From Pseudomonas akapageensis (GTDB taxonomy: Bacteria > Pseudomonadota > Gammaproteobacteria > Pseudomonadales > Pseudomonadaceae): a stretch of 64,000 nt of DNA. Shown one piece after another: positions 8,356 through 18,300 of this stretch. Numbering within the stretch: position 1 is the stretch's first letter; every line of letters starts with the position of its first letter. The notes under the pieces are model-generated. The model was given only the letters and a program-made list of their open reading frames with translations, made no database searches and was not told the origin of the DNA. Location: NCBI RefSeq assembly GCF_011355085.1, contig NZ_VXCP01000038.1:62287-126286 (forward strand), written 5' to 3'. Made by a program: the position numbers and the translations under genes.

Positions 8356-9273
8356 ATGATCTCTGACCCTGGCACACCGACGCTGGACCAGCTGCGCGTA
8401 TTCCTGACGGTCGTGGAAGTCGGCAGTTTTGCAGGGGCCGCCAGAAAACTTCATCGAGCCACCTCGGTCATCAGCTATTCAATCGCCAACCTGGAAATGC
8501 AGCTCGGCGTGTCGCTGTTTGACCGCCAGACAACACGCAAGCCCCAGCTCACCGAGGCCGGCCGCACCGTGCTGGCCGAAGCCAGAACCATCGCCAACGG
8601 TATTCATGGATTACGCGCCAAGGTCAAAGGCCTGCTTCAGGGGCTCGAAGCTGAAGTTCACGTCGTGCTCGATGTGATGCTTCCCGCCGAGCGTGTCGTG
8701 GACGCACTCAAATCCTTTCGAGAGGAATTCCCCACGGTTGCCCTTCACCTCCACATGGAAGCGCTCGGCGCCGTCACTGAGCTGGTGCTCAACCGCGGCG
8801 CGATAGTCGGCGTGAGCGGGCCAATGAATGAAGGAATCAGTGATATCGAAAGAATTGGCGTCGGCAGTGTCGAATTGATTCCGGTGGCAGCCCCGCATCA
8901 TCCGTTGGCTTCAAGCGACTCGAACGCTCCGGGCGCCGGGCGAGAGTTCACTCAACTGGTGCTGTCCGATCGCTCGCTCCTGACCAAGGACAAGGATTTC
9001 GCCGTTCTCAGTAACCGTACCTGGCGGCTGGCGGACCTGGGAGCCAAGCACATGTTGCTGCGTGAAGGCATTGGTTGGGGGAACATGCCAGCCCCGATGG
9101 TCCAGGAAGATCTGGATAGCGGCCGACTCGTGCGGCTGAACATACCGGAATACCAAAGCGGAAAATATTACTTCGACGTCATCTATCGCACGGATCTGCC
9201 ACCGGGCCCCGCCGCGAGGTGGTTGATTGACCGCTTCGTTCAACAAGGCTCCGCGCAGGAGGCATCCACTTGA
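8356..9273 (+). CDS. LysR-family transcriptional regulator
   Basis: This 305-residue LysR regulator has the winged helix-turn-helix at residues 8-65 (LDQLRVFLTVVEVGSFAGAARKLHRATS, split across the recognition helix) and the periplasmic-binding-protein-like effector domain after about residue 90. ATG 8356 is chosen because a GAGGAA ribosome-binding site lies 5-7 bases upstream and the helix-turn-helix begins at the usual distance; the longer frame has no such site. It reads in the same direction as the SnoaL-like gene 136 bases downstream and may control it. It is far from mexEF-oprN and I see no reason to call it MexT. Confidence 0.88.
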   Translation: MISDPGTPTLDQLRVFLTVVEVGSFAGAARKLHRATSVISYSIANLEMQLGVSLFDRQTTRKPQLTEAGRTVLAEARTIANGIHGLRAKVKGLLQGLEAEVHVVLDVMLPAERVVDALKSFREEFPTVALHLHMEALGAVTELVLNRGAIVGVSGPMNEGISDIERIGVGSVELIPVAAPHHPLASSDSNAPGAGREFTQLVLSDRSLLTKDKDFAVLSNRTWRLADLGAKHMLLREGIGWGNMPAPMVQEDLDSGRLVRLNIPEYQSGKYYFDVIYRTDLPPGPAARWLIDRFVQQGSAQEAST

Positions 9274-9409
9274 GCGTGCTACTTGTCGATTTTATAGAAC
9301 CTGCACATCGAAATTAATCGGGTTTTCCCGAACCGAGATCCATGGGACATTCTTTCGACCAAGAGCAGCAATCGCTGCGAACCGGCTATCAAAGCCTTGG
9401 AGGCGAAAG

Positions 9410-9835
9410 ATGAACCAGGCTCAAGCTCTGCTTCAGGCGCACTTCGACACATTTGTCGCCAACCCTGAAAAATGGAAATCGCTTATCTCGGACGACATTG
9501 TCTGGGAACTCCCCTACGCCGCGGGCCTCGGGCATCCGAGCCGATTGACGGGGCGAGATGAAGTGCTGGGTCACGTCGGCTGGTTCATCGGAGCGGTGGA
9601 AGACTTTCGCTTTTACGACCTTCAGATCAATGCCTTTGCTGATGATTCAAAAGCAGTCGCGCAAGTAAAGGCCGAAGGAAGGATCAAGACGACAGGTCGA
9701 ATCTACAGACAAGCCTACGTTTTGTTTGAGGAAGTCGAAAACGGAAGGCTCAAGTTTATCCGGGAGTACTTCGATCCGATTCAAGCGGCTCATGCGCTGG
9801 ACGAAGAAATCAAGCAGCCGACAGATCTTTTCTGA
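9410..9835 (+). CDS. SnoaL/NTF2-like protein
   Basis: This is a 141-residue cone-fold protein of the SnoaL-like/NTF2 superfamily, recognisable from the start MNQAQALLQAHFDTFVANPEKWKSL through WELPYAAG, the GRDEVLGHV segment and the C-terminal FIREYFDPIQAA. Members act as small isomerases, hydrolases or ligand binders; no reaction can be assigned. ATG 9410 follows the ribosome-binding sequence TTGGAGGCGA. It lies just after the LysR gene, which suggests a regulator-target pair. Confidence 0.8.
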   Translation: MNQAQALLQAHFDTFVANPEKWKSLISDDIVWELPYAAGLGHPSRLTGRDEVLGHVGWFIGAVEDFRFYDLQINAFADDSKAVAQVKAEGRIKTTGRIYRQAYVLFEEVENGRLKFIREYFDPIQAAHALDEEIKQPTDLF

Positions 9836-10003
9836 AAATTGAGAATGCCCTCAGCGAATGCACGACGATCTCGGATTTCCAGTTTCAACCCCCACACTCC
9901 AGGACAAATCCCTTGCCCCCGGAGGTTGAAGGTCAGTCGCGCAAACAGTGAACCACTGTGCTCGATGCGCGACTGATGCCAGGTTCTGCGACCATCCGCC
10001 AAC

Positions 10004-11326
10004 TTAGCGCCCGAGCGGGCCAGCGGGCTGCCTAGTGCCCAAGGCGCCCGCCGGTGACTGGTGTTGGGCCGCGCATTGGGGATCATCGGGGATGCACCCC
10101 GTCGCCGCTTCACCGCCCCGACCTTCGCAGGCCGGGGCACAGATTGCATCTTGTGCCGGACCGGAATCGCAATCCACCTGTGCGCAAATATCAAGGGTCG
10201 TGCCATCCTGGCAGATGCACCGCTGCAGGTTAGGCCCGCCCGCAGCAACCTCCTGGTAATTCAACGTTTTCGCGTCGGTAGCGCCAAAGGTCAAATACCA
10301 GGGCTCGCGCAGCTGGCCACCGCTCCTGGCCGGGGGGACAAACAACAGGTATTGCTTGCTCGCCACGTCGTAGCGACGAACCTCTCCAGTGTTGGTGATG
10401 GGCACGAACAGTTTCCTTTCCGGTCCAAACAACAGGGCCTGGGCGAAAACGCGGTCCTTGCCTGGCTCATAAAGATTGATCTTGTCGACGAATTTGCCGG
10501 TCTGATCGTAGATGCGGATCGAGTCCGTATCGTTGGAATTGGCCCTGATGCTGGTGACATACAGCCGACCGTCGGGGCCGAAGACCAGGCCCTCCGGCCG
10601 ATTGAGCTGGCCCACCCCACCCTTGTCGGAGATGAAAGTGCCGATGAACTTGCCGTCAGCGGCAAAACGCATGACTTCCCCGCCCAGGCCGTCCTTCTTC
10701 AGGCTCTGCACCGAAACGTAGACCAGTCCGTCAGGGCCAAACACAATACCCCGGGGATGGAAGTCACCGTGCGACGACACACTCCTGAAGCTGGCTAGAA
10801 ATGCGCCATTTGAGTTGTAGGTCAAGAGCTTTCCCGGTGAGTTGCCGTGGCTGGACACACTGCTCGCGACGTAAAGTACCTTTTCCGGGAAGGCCTCACG
10901 GACGATGCCGAACGGTGCAAACGGGGCATTCTTGTCCGTAGAAGGAACCCATGCCCCCAGGAAGGCGCCAGTGTCGCGGTTGTAGCGCAGGACCGCACCA
11001 GCCTCTCTACTTTCAACATTCTCGTTCGCGACCGCTAATTGATCACCATCCACGAACATGCCCCGGGGGCCATCCAGCCCGCCGCTTTTTGAGCGCACGA
11101 AGGCGTCCGGATTATTGGATGGATCGAGGTCGCCATCGAGGAAAACCCCCGACACGGCGTCGAAACGCTTGACGGTCTTGTCAGCGGCATCGCCGATATA
11201 CAGAACGTCGGCACTGAGCGCGCTGCGCACGCCCAATGCTCCGGCCAGCGCCAGCATTGAACAGAGCACCAGCAATAGTGCGCTGAAGATTGAATATATG
11301 TTTACGCGAGGGGCATGCATAGGCAT
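10004..11326 (-). CDS. Exported NHL-like beta-propeller protein with Cys-rich C-terminus
   Basis: This protein has 440 residues. An N-terminal hydrophobic segment (about residues 10-38, ending SALSA) is a signal peptide or anchor. The body holds repeated blades of the type GPRGMFVDGDQLAVAN, HPRGIVFGPDGLVYVS and RPEGLVFGPDGRLYVT, which is the NHL/SMP-30-like propeller pattern. After the last blade (LREPWYLTFG) comes a tail of about 70 residues with eight cysteines (QRCICQDG, DICAQVDCDS, AICAPACEG, TGC, PQC), probably disulfide-bonded outside the cytoplasm. No catalytic residues are recognisable. It appears to be a single-gene unit. Confidence 0.75.
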   Translation of the reverse strand: MPMHAPRVNIYSIFSALLLVLCSMLALAGALGVRSALSADVLYIGDAADKTVKRFDAVSGVFLDGDLDPSNNPDAFVRSKSGGLDGPRGMFVDGDQLAVANENVESREAGAVLRYNRDTGAFLGAWVPSTDKNAPFAPFGIVREAFPEKVLYVASSVSSHGNSPGKLLTYNSNGAFLASFRSVSSHGDFHPRGIVFGPDGLVYVSVQSLKKDGLGGEVMRFAADGKFIGTFISDKGGVGQLNRPEGLVFGPDGRLYVTSIRANSNDTDSIRIYDQTGKFVDKINLYEPGKDRVFAQALLFGPERKLFVPITNTGEVRRYDVASKQYLLFVPPARSGGQLREPWYLTFGATDAKTLNYQEVAAGGPNLQRCICQDGTTLDICAQVDCDSGPAQDAICAPACEGRGGEAATGCIPDDPQCAAQHQSPAGALGTRQPAGPLGR

Positions 11327-11788
11327 CGATCCTTGTAGATGAGTGGGAACGAACGCCCATACCCACTACAGCGACTCGCCGTTGGCATCGTCAGCACCAG
11401 ACGCCCAGCGACCGCGCTAGAGCGCCCGCTGGGCGTTTCGCGTAAGTAAAGATGTGCCCATCAATATGTCAAAACGATATCAGTGCTCAGGAGACCGGCG
11501 GTCGCCACGCCGTCTGACGGACAAACCAAATCCGTGCGGCGTTCATGTCAGGAAGGTCTCCACAGGACAAGGGCTTACCCTGATGCAGTTGCCCTTCGCC
11601 ACGCCATTGCTGGAGTACGATTAGTCTGGCCTGCGCCGCCGGCGGTAAGCGGGCCGAGGAGTTGCACGCCAGCTGCCACAGGTGTGTTGGTGTCCCCTGT
11701 GGGAGCTGGCTTGAACGGGTCAAGTAATTCTGGACACCTGTTCAGGTTGCCAGGCTACTGAACAATGACAAAACAACCATGATTGAAG
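11327..11788. other. Intergenic region with two inverted repeats
   Basis: These 462 bases hold no convincing gene. There is a 9-bp inverted repeat (CGCCCAGCG at 11402-11410 with CGCTGGGCG at 11427-11435) upstream of the propeller gene. There is also a 14-base REP-like imperfect repeat (11669-11682 with 11696-11709) that could end transcription near the sulfatase gene. Confidence 0.5.
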
Positions 11789-13675
11789 TCATTCAGTCGG
11801 CTCAGGTTTTTTTGCAAAAATAGTTTTTTGGTATAAATCATAAGAAAGCAATCTGTTTTTAATGGCATTGAATTCGCTGCCAAGGACGGGTTGAGGCGAT
11901 TTTTCTTGAGGGTCGTCTACAATATTATATTTTGCAATAGTGCCGGGACCATATTCGTATATGTATTTATAGGGATGATCGACTAATGCCGATGCCAGCT
12001 CATTAAAAAAAGTAGACATGAAAAACACTCGCCTCCCCTGCTCCCTCAACAAACTAACGCCTTGTACATTGAGAGAAGAATCAGTCACTCCAAAAAAATC
12101 AGCAATTGTTGGTGCGATGTCAATCTGCTGACTTGTTGTTGATGTATTCCTGGGCAACACCTTACCCTTCGCCCAAAATATCAAAGGCACCGTAACTTCC
12201 TCTTCGTGCATGGAGGAGTTGTGAATAAACGTCCCATGCTCCCCAAAAGATTCGCCATGATCTCCAACAAGCACAAACAATGTTGAGTCAAGAATGCCTG
12301 ACTTGTCGAATGCATCCAACATTCCACCTATCAGGGCATCTATTTTCATTATGCATTCTTCGTATTTTTTTATCGCTACCTGTGAAGCTGGATCGCTAGT
12401 GCAGTTATACGGGTAATGTGCGGCGGTTGGAAAATACAGCGCAATGAACCCTTTACCCTCTTTAGCAATATCTTCCAGGTGCGAAACACTTGCGGAGAAC
12501 AAATATTCATCACTTTCGCCAAAGCTGCTATTGTTTTGTGGCTGAATTTTACCCAGAGCCATATCAGAAGCTTCATACGCGTTCGACACGCCTATGGACC
12601 TTAAAAAACCACCCATATTTTCAAACTGTAAAAACAATGAACTAAATGCAACCGCCTCCATATTTTTTTTCTTTTTTAATTCATGAATGATACTAGGCTG
12701 ATAGAGGCGCATCGCCTCTTTAATTTCAATATCCGGGTACGCGTGCAACCCGGTAAGTATTGAGTAATAGCCTTTAGATGAATGAGGGACAGACACATAC
12801 GATTTAAAAAGCATTCCTTCCCGAGCAAGCTTTTCAAATACTGGATATTTTTCAGCGGTTTTTACACCCGCACCAAAAATACTGTTCCACCGCACCGACT
12901 CCAGGACAACATATACTAGATTCTTGAACTCTGGAGTGGGTTGAGGATCAAGCCTTTGAATATGATTGATTGCTGACAAAGGATACGTTGGCTGTTCAAA
13001 TTCCAGCAGGGCTTCATCTTGAACAGCACCTAAAGAGATGGTGTTTCTGACGGTAGCAACCAAAGGATTTATGAAAATATTCTTATTCAAGTCGTAGCGA
13101 GCGTCTCCCGTATAGGCCGACCACAAAAACATGGCTGACAAGAGCAATATAAACATTGCTCCGTATTTGCTTTTTCTCTCTTTTCCTGCACTTTTGCTTC
13201 CATGTATTTTATAGGCGGCCAATCCAACCAGAAGCCAAGTTGCCAGGTAAGCAAGAAAGAGAACAAACACAATGAATCTAAAAGTAAATCCAAACCCGGA
13301 AGATTGATTTAAAAATATTTCCACCCCCGAAGCCAAATCACTTGCATTTTGCAAACTGTATTTTACAAGCGGCAAATCCAACGGTTTGAGCCATAGCTCT
13401 CTAACCCTCATGTCCAATAACAGACATAGCAATAAAACACCCGAGAAAATACTCAGCACATAAAAATAAAGCTTATTCTTTTTTATTGCAGCCATTGCCA
13501 CCAGATATACAATTGCCGAAAGAATCAAGTCCTGCAACAAGAACAAAAAAACACTGCGCGCCCCAGTATCAATCCACCTATAAGAAAAAAACTCTATCAA
13601 AATAATCTTCGGCACAAGAAAAAGAGAAACGGCAAAAAGCAACGTTATGTTTAATAAATATGTTCTTTTCCACAT
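11789..13675 (-). CDS. LTA-synthase/phosphoethanolamine-transferase-like membrane sulfatase
   Basis: This 628-residue protein has about five N-terminal transmembrane segments (residues 8-30, 43-62, 70-90, 128-152 and 170-190). An extracytoplasmic alkaline-phosphatase-superfamily domain starts near residue 250 (NLVYVVLESVRWNSI). VPHSSKGYYSILTG carries the probable nucleophile serine, and VGDHGESFGEHG is a metal-binding motif. Relatives transfer phosphoglycerol or phosphoethanolamine to envelope glycans or lipids; the acceptor is unknown. The gene is strikingly AT-rich, with many Lys, Asn and Ile codons ending in A or T, unlike its neighbours, so recent acquisition is likely. It stands alone on its strand. 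Confidence 0.8.
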   Translation of the reverse strand: MWKRTYLLNITLLFAVSLFLVPKIILIEFFSYRWIDTGARSVFLFLLQDLILSAIVYLVAMAAIKKNKLYFYVLSIFSGVLLLCLLLDMRVRELWLKPLDLPLVKYSLQNASDLASGVEIFLNQSSGFGFTFRFIVFVLFLAYLATWLLVGLAAYKIHGSKSAGKERKSKYGAMFILLLSAMFLWSAYTGDARYDLNKNIFINPLVATVRNTISLGAVQDEALLEFEQPTYPLSAINHIQRLDPQPTPEFKNLVYVVLESVRWNSIFGAGVKTAEKYPVFEKLAREGMLFKSYVSVPHSSKGYYSILTGLHAYPDIEIKEAMRLYQPSIIHELKKKKNMEAVAFSSLFLQFENMGGFLRSIGVSNAYEASDMALGKIQPQNNSSFGESDEYLFSASVSHLEDIAKEGKGFIALYFPTAAHYPYNCTSDPASQVAIKKYEECIMKIDALIGGMLDAFDKSGILDSTLFVLVGDHGESFGEHGTFIHNSSMHEEEVTVPLIFWAKGKVLPRNTSTTSQQIDIAPTIADFFGVTDSSLNVQGVSLLREQGRRVFFMSTFFNELASALVDHPYKYIYEYGPGTIAKYNIVDDPQEKSPQPVLGSEFNAIKNRLLSYDLYQKTIFAKKPEPTE

Positions 13676-14070
13676 ACTGTTCAGCCCCCGAATTTATAGA
13701 AAAAGTGCGACATTTGAAACGAGAGACCGGCAGGGAGCCTGCCCCCGGCAGCCCCCCTATTCATCAACTTAAGCACCCAGTCTTTGTTTGGGCAAGAAAA
13801 CCCGGGGCTTGAGTGAGCAATGGCATCAGGGGTCGCATCGTTTTTTTGCCGCTTGCAGGGCTGCGGCCGTCTTGAGGTGCTGGCTTCGGAAAGGAATCGG
13901 GAGCACAGCATCGGGGATCAGGTGGTGCCTTTGATGTGGGGTTTATGGAGCGCTTACGCCCCAGCCCCTCATATCATTCCGGCTGATAATTAACTTCGCC
14001 CCGTTCGATTCGTCGTTGATGGCTCAAGCTCGCATCATCCGCCCAATCTTAATAAATTGGCGGACTCCCC
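13676..14070. other. Intergenic region upstream of mexE
   Basis: These 395 bases lie between divergent genes and should hold the mexEF-oprN promoter. In P. aeruginosa the regulator gene mexT sits here; no LysR gene is present. A 76-codon frame on the minus strand (13681-13911) shows no recognisable domain and I do not call it a gene. A short direct-repeat-rich AT stretch (GATAATTAAC, 13983-13992) precedes mexE. Confidence 0.5.
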
Positions 14071-15312
14071 ATGGAACAGTCACTCAAACATTTGCGCTAT
14101 CCCCTTGCCGCCTTGGCAGTTGTGGTGATGAGCGCGTGTGGTCGTGCCCCGGAGGCCACCCAGGCTCCGGCCGCGCCCAAAGTCAGTGTGGCCAAGGTGC
14201 TGGAACAACCCATCAATGAATGGGACGAATTCACCGGGCGCCTGGAAGCGCCAGAGACCGTAGAGGTTCGCCCACGGGTATCCGGGCAGATCGATCAGGT
14301 CGCCTTCACCGAAGGTGCCCTGGTCAAGAAAGGCGACCTGCTGTTCCAGATCGACCCGCGCCCCTTCGAGGCCGAAGTCCGCCGCCTCGAAGCCCAGGTG
14401 CAACAAGCCCGCTCCACCGCCGTGCGCAGTGCCAACGAAGCCCAGCGCGGCGAACGCCTGCGCGAGAGCAATGCGATTTCCGCGGAGCTGGCCGAGTCGC
14501 GCACAACCGCTGCCCAGGAAGCTCGTGCCGGCGTCGCCGCCATTCAGGCGCAGCTGGATGTAGCCAGGCTGAACTTGAGCTTCACCCGGGTCACCGCGCC
14601 CATCGGCGGCCGGGTCAGCCGTGCCCTGATCACCGCCGGCAACATCGTCAACGCCGATAGCACGCCGCTGACCAGCGTGGTTTCAACCGACAAGGTCTAT
14701 GCCTACTTCGATGCCGACGAACGCGTCTACCTCAAGTACACCCAACTGGCGCGCCAGGGCCAGCGCGGCCAGACCACCCCGGTCTACCTGGGGCTGTCCA
14801 ACGAAGACGGCAATCCGCACCTGGGCCAGATGAACTTCGTCGACAACCAGGTCAACCCCAAGACCGGCACCATCCGCGGTCGTGCGGTGTTCGACAACAG
14901 CGACGGCAGCTTCACCCCCGGTCTGTACGCCCGCCTGAAACTGGTCGGCAGCGCCACGTACTCGGCCGTACTGATCAACGATGAAGCGGTCGGCACAGAC
15001 CTTGGCAAGAAATTCGTGCTGGTCATGGATGCCGACAACAAGGCCACCTACCGCGCCGTCGAACTGGGTCCGAAACTCGAAGGCCTGCGCATCGTGCGCA
15101 GCGGCCTGAGCAAGGAAGACCGCATCGTCGTCAAAGGCCTGCAACGCGTCCGCCCGGGCTCCCCCGTGCAGCCGCAGGACACGCCAATGGCCAGCGACGC
15201 GACCATTGCCGCCCTCGCCCAGCAACGCCAGGCCCTTGAAGCCAGCAACCCGCCACGCGTCACCCCGGCTGCGACCGAGAAGGTGGCAAGTGTTGCGACT
15301 CCACGCGGTTAA
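14071..15312 (+). CDS. mexE: RND efflux periplasmic adaptor MexE
   Basis: This membrane-fusion protein has 413 residues and an N-terminal lipoprotein signal ending at the lipobox Cys near residue 23 (VVMSACGRAP). The biotinyl-lipoyl-like half motifs (PRVSGQIDQVAFTEGALVKKGDLLFQID and LNLSFTRVTAPIGGRVSRALITAGNIV, each read in parts) flank an alpha-hairpin at about residues 95-165. It links the inner-membrane pump MexF to the outer-membrane channel OprN. Thirteen bases separate it from mexF, so they form one operon. In P. aeruginosa the system exports quinolones, chloramphenicol, trimethoprim and quinolone-signal precursors. Confidence 0.92.
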   Translation: MEQSLKHLRYPLAALAVVVMSACGRAPEATQAPAAPKVSVAKVLEQPINEWDEFTGRLEAPETVEVRPRVSGQIDQVAFTEGALVKKGDLLFQIDPRPFEAEVRRLEAQVQQARSTAVRSANEAQRGERLRESNAISAELAESRTTAAQEARAGVAAIQAQLDVARLNLSFTRVTAPIGGRVSRALITAGNIVNADSTPLTSVVSTDKVYAYFDADERVYLKYTQLARQGQRGQTTPVYLGLSNEDGNPHLGQMNFVDNQVNPKTGTIRGRAVFDNSDGSFTPGLYARLKLVGSATYSAVLINDEAVGTDLGKKFVLVMDADNKATYRAVELGPKLEGLRIVRSGLSKEDRIVVKGLQRVRPGSPVQPQDTPMASDATIAALAQQRQALEASNPPRVTPAATEKVASVATPRG

Positions 15313-15324
15313 GAGATCACGCCC

Positions 15325-18300
15325 ATGAATTTCTCCCAGTTCTTTATTTCCCGGCCGATCTTCGCCGCGGTGCTGTCGCTGCTGATCCTGATCGCCGGCG
15401 GCATCTCGTTGTTCCAGTTGCCGATCAGCGAATACCCGGAAGTGGTACCGCCGACCGTGGTCGTGCGCGCCAACTTCCCCGGCGCCAACCCCAAGGTCAT
15501 CGGCGAAACCGTGGCCGCGCCGCTGGAGCAGGCCATCACCGGGGTCGAGAACATGTTGTACATGTCCTCGCAATCGACCGCTGACGGCAAGATCACCCTG
15601 ACCATCACCTTCGCCCTGGGCACCGACCTGGACAATGCCCAGGTGCAGGTTCAGAACCGGGTAACCCGGACCCAGCCCAAGCTGCCCGAGGAAGTGACGC
15701 GCATCGGTATCACGGTCGACAAGGCCTCGCCCGACCTGACCATGGTCGTGCACCTGACCTCGCCGGACAAACGCTACGACATGCTCTACCTGTCCAACTA
15801 CGCCATCCTCAACATCAAGGACGAGCTGGCGCGCCTGGGCGGTGTCGGTGATGTGCAGCTGTTCGGCATGGGCGACTACTCGCTGCGGATCTGGCTCGAC
15901 CCGAACAAGGTGGCCTCGCGCAACCTGACCGCCACAGACGTGGTCAGTGCGATCCGCGAGCAGAACCGTCAGGTCGCTGCCGGCCAACTGGGCGCACCGC
16001 CCGCCCCCGATGCCACCAGCTTTCAGCTCTCGGTCAACACCCAGGGCCGTCTGGTCAGCGAGGAAGAGTTCGAGAACATCATCATCCGCTCCGGGGCCAA
16101 CGGCGAAATCACGCGCCTGAAGGATATTGCCCGGGTCGAGCTGGGCTCCAGCCAATACGCCCTGCGCTCGCTTCTCAACAACCAGCCGGCCGTGGCGATC
16201 CCGATCTTCCAGCGTCCCGGCTCCAACGCCATCGAAATCTCCAACGAAGTCCGGGCCAAGATGGCCGAGCTGAAGCAAACCTTCCCCGAAGGCATGGACT
16301 ACAGCATCGTCTATGACCCGACCATCTTCGTCCGCGGTTCCATCGAAGCGGTGGTGCACACCTTGTTCGAAGCGTTGATCCTGGTCGTGCTGGTGGTGAT
16401 CCTGTTCCTGCAGACCTGGCGCGCCTCGATCATCCCCCTGGTGGCCGTGCCGGTATCGCTGATCGGTACCTTTGCCGTGATGCACCTGTTCGGCTTCTCG
16501 CTCAACGCCCTGTCGCTGTTCGGGCTGGTATTGGCCATCGGTATCGTGGTGGACGACGCCATCGTGGTCGTGGAGAACGTCGAACGTAACATCGGCCTGG
16601 GGCTGACGCCGGTCGAAGCCACCAAGCGGGCCATGCGTGAAGTGACCGGCCCCATCATCGCCACGGCGTTGGTGCTGTGTGCGGTGTTTGTGCCGGCGGC
16701 GTTCATCTCCGGCCTGACCGGGCAGTTCTACAAGCAGTTCGCCTTGACCATCGCCATTTCCACGGTGATCTCGGCCTTCAACTCGCTGACCCTGTCGCCG
16801 GCCCTGGCCGCCGTATTGCTCAAGGACCACAGCGCGCCCAAGGATCGCTTCTCGAAGTTCCTCGACAGGCTGCTCGGTGGCTGGTTGTTCCGCCCGTTCA
16901 ACCGCTTCTTCGACCGTGCCAGCCATGGCTATGTCGGCACTGTGACGCGGGTCATCCGCAGCAGCGGCATCGCCCTGGTCCTCTACGCAGGCTTCATGGT
17001 CCTGACCTGGCTGGGCTTTGCCACCACCCCGACTGGCTTCGTGCCCGCCCAGGACAAGCAATACCTGGTGGCCTTCGCCCAGTTGCCGGATGCCGCCAGC
17101 CTGGATCGCACCGAAGCGGTCATCAAGAAGATGTCGGAAATCGCCCTGGAGCAACCGGGCGTGGCCAACTCCGTGGCGTTCCCGGGGCTGTCGATCAATG
17201 GTTTCACCAACAGCCCGAACAGCGGCATCGTGTTCACCCCGCTCAAGCCGTTTGATGAGCGCAAGGACCCGAGCCAGTCGGCCGCCGCCATCGCCGCCGC
17301 GCTGAACGCCAAGTTCGCCGACATCCAGGATGCCTATATTGCGATCTTCCCACCGCCGCCGGTTCAGGGCCTGGGCACCATCGGCGGTTTCCGCCTGCAG
17401 ATCGAAGACCGTGGCGGCCTGGGCTACGAAGCGCTGTACAAGGAAACCCAGAACATCATCGCCAAGAGCCGCAGCGTGCCGGAACTGGCCGGCCTGTTCA
17501 CCAGCTACCAGGTCAACGTGCCCCAGGTCGATGCCGCCATCGACCGGGAAAAGGCCAAGACCCATGGCGTGGCGATCAGTGACATCTTCGACACCCTGCA
17601 GATTTACCTGGGCTCGCTGTATGCCAACGACTTCAACCGCTTTGGCCGTACCTATCAGGTCAACGTCCAGGCCGAGCAGCAGTTCCGTCTGGAGGCCGAG
17701 CAGATCGGTCAGTTGAAGGTGCGCAACAATGTCGGCGAGATGATTCCGCTCGCGACCTTCATCAAGGTCAGCGACACCGCGGGGCCGGATCGGGTCATGC
17801 ACTACAACGGTTTCGTCACCGCCGAAATCAATGGCGCAGCGGCCCCCGGCTACAGCTCCGGCCAGGCCGAGAAAGCCATCGAGAAGCTGCTCAAGGAGGA
17901 GTTGCCCAACGGCATGACCTACGAGTGGACCGAGTTGACCTACCAGCAGATCCTGGCCGGCAACACCGCGCTGTTCGTGTTCCCGCTCTGTGTATTGCTG
18001 GCCTTCCTGGTACTGGCTGCCCAGTACGAAAGCTGGAGCCTGCCGCTGGCGGTGATCCTGATCGTACCGATGACGCTGTTGTCGGCCATCACCGGGGTGA
18101 TCCTGTCCGGTGGCGATAACAACATCTTCACCCAGATCGGCTTGATCGTACTGGTGGGGCTGGCGTGCAAGAACGCGATCCTGATCGTCGAGTTCGCCAA
18201 GGACAAGCAGGAAGAAGGCCTCGACCCGCTCAGCGCGGTACTGGAAGCCTGCCGCCTGCGTCTGCGGCCGATCCTGATGACCTCGTTTGCCTTCATCATG

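Noticed and set aside
8356..9273. LysR gene considered as mexT
   Set aside because: It is nearly 5 kb from mexE with unrelated genes between, and pairs better with the SnoaL-like gene.
11483..11761. 92-codon plus-strand frame between the propeller and sulfatase genes
   Set aside because: It runs through an inverted repeat and has no conserved feature.
13681..13911. 76-codon frame upstream of mexE
   Set aside because: No ribosome-binding site, no recognisable domain, composition unlike a real gene.
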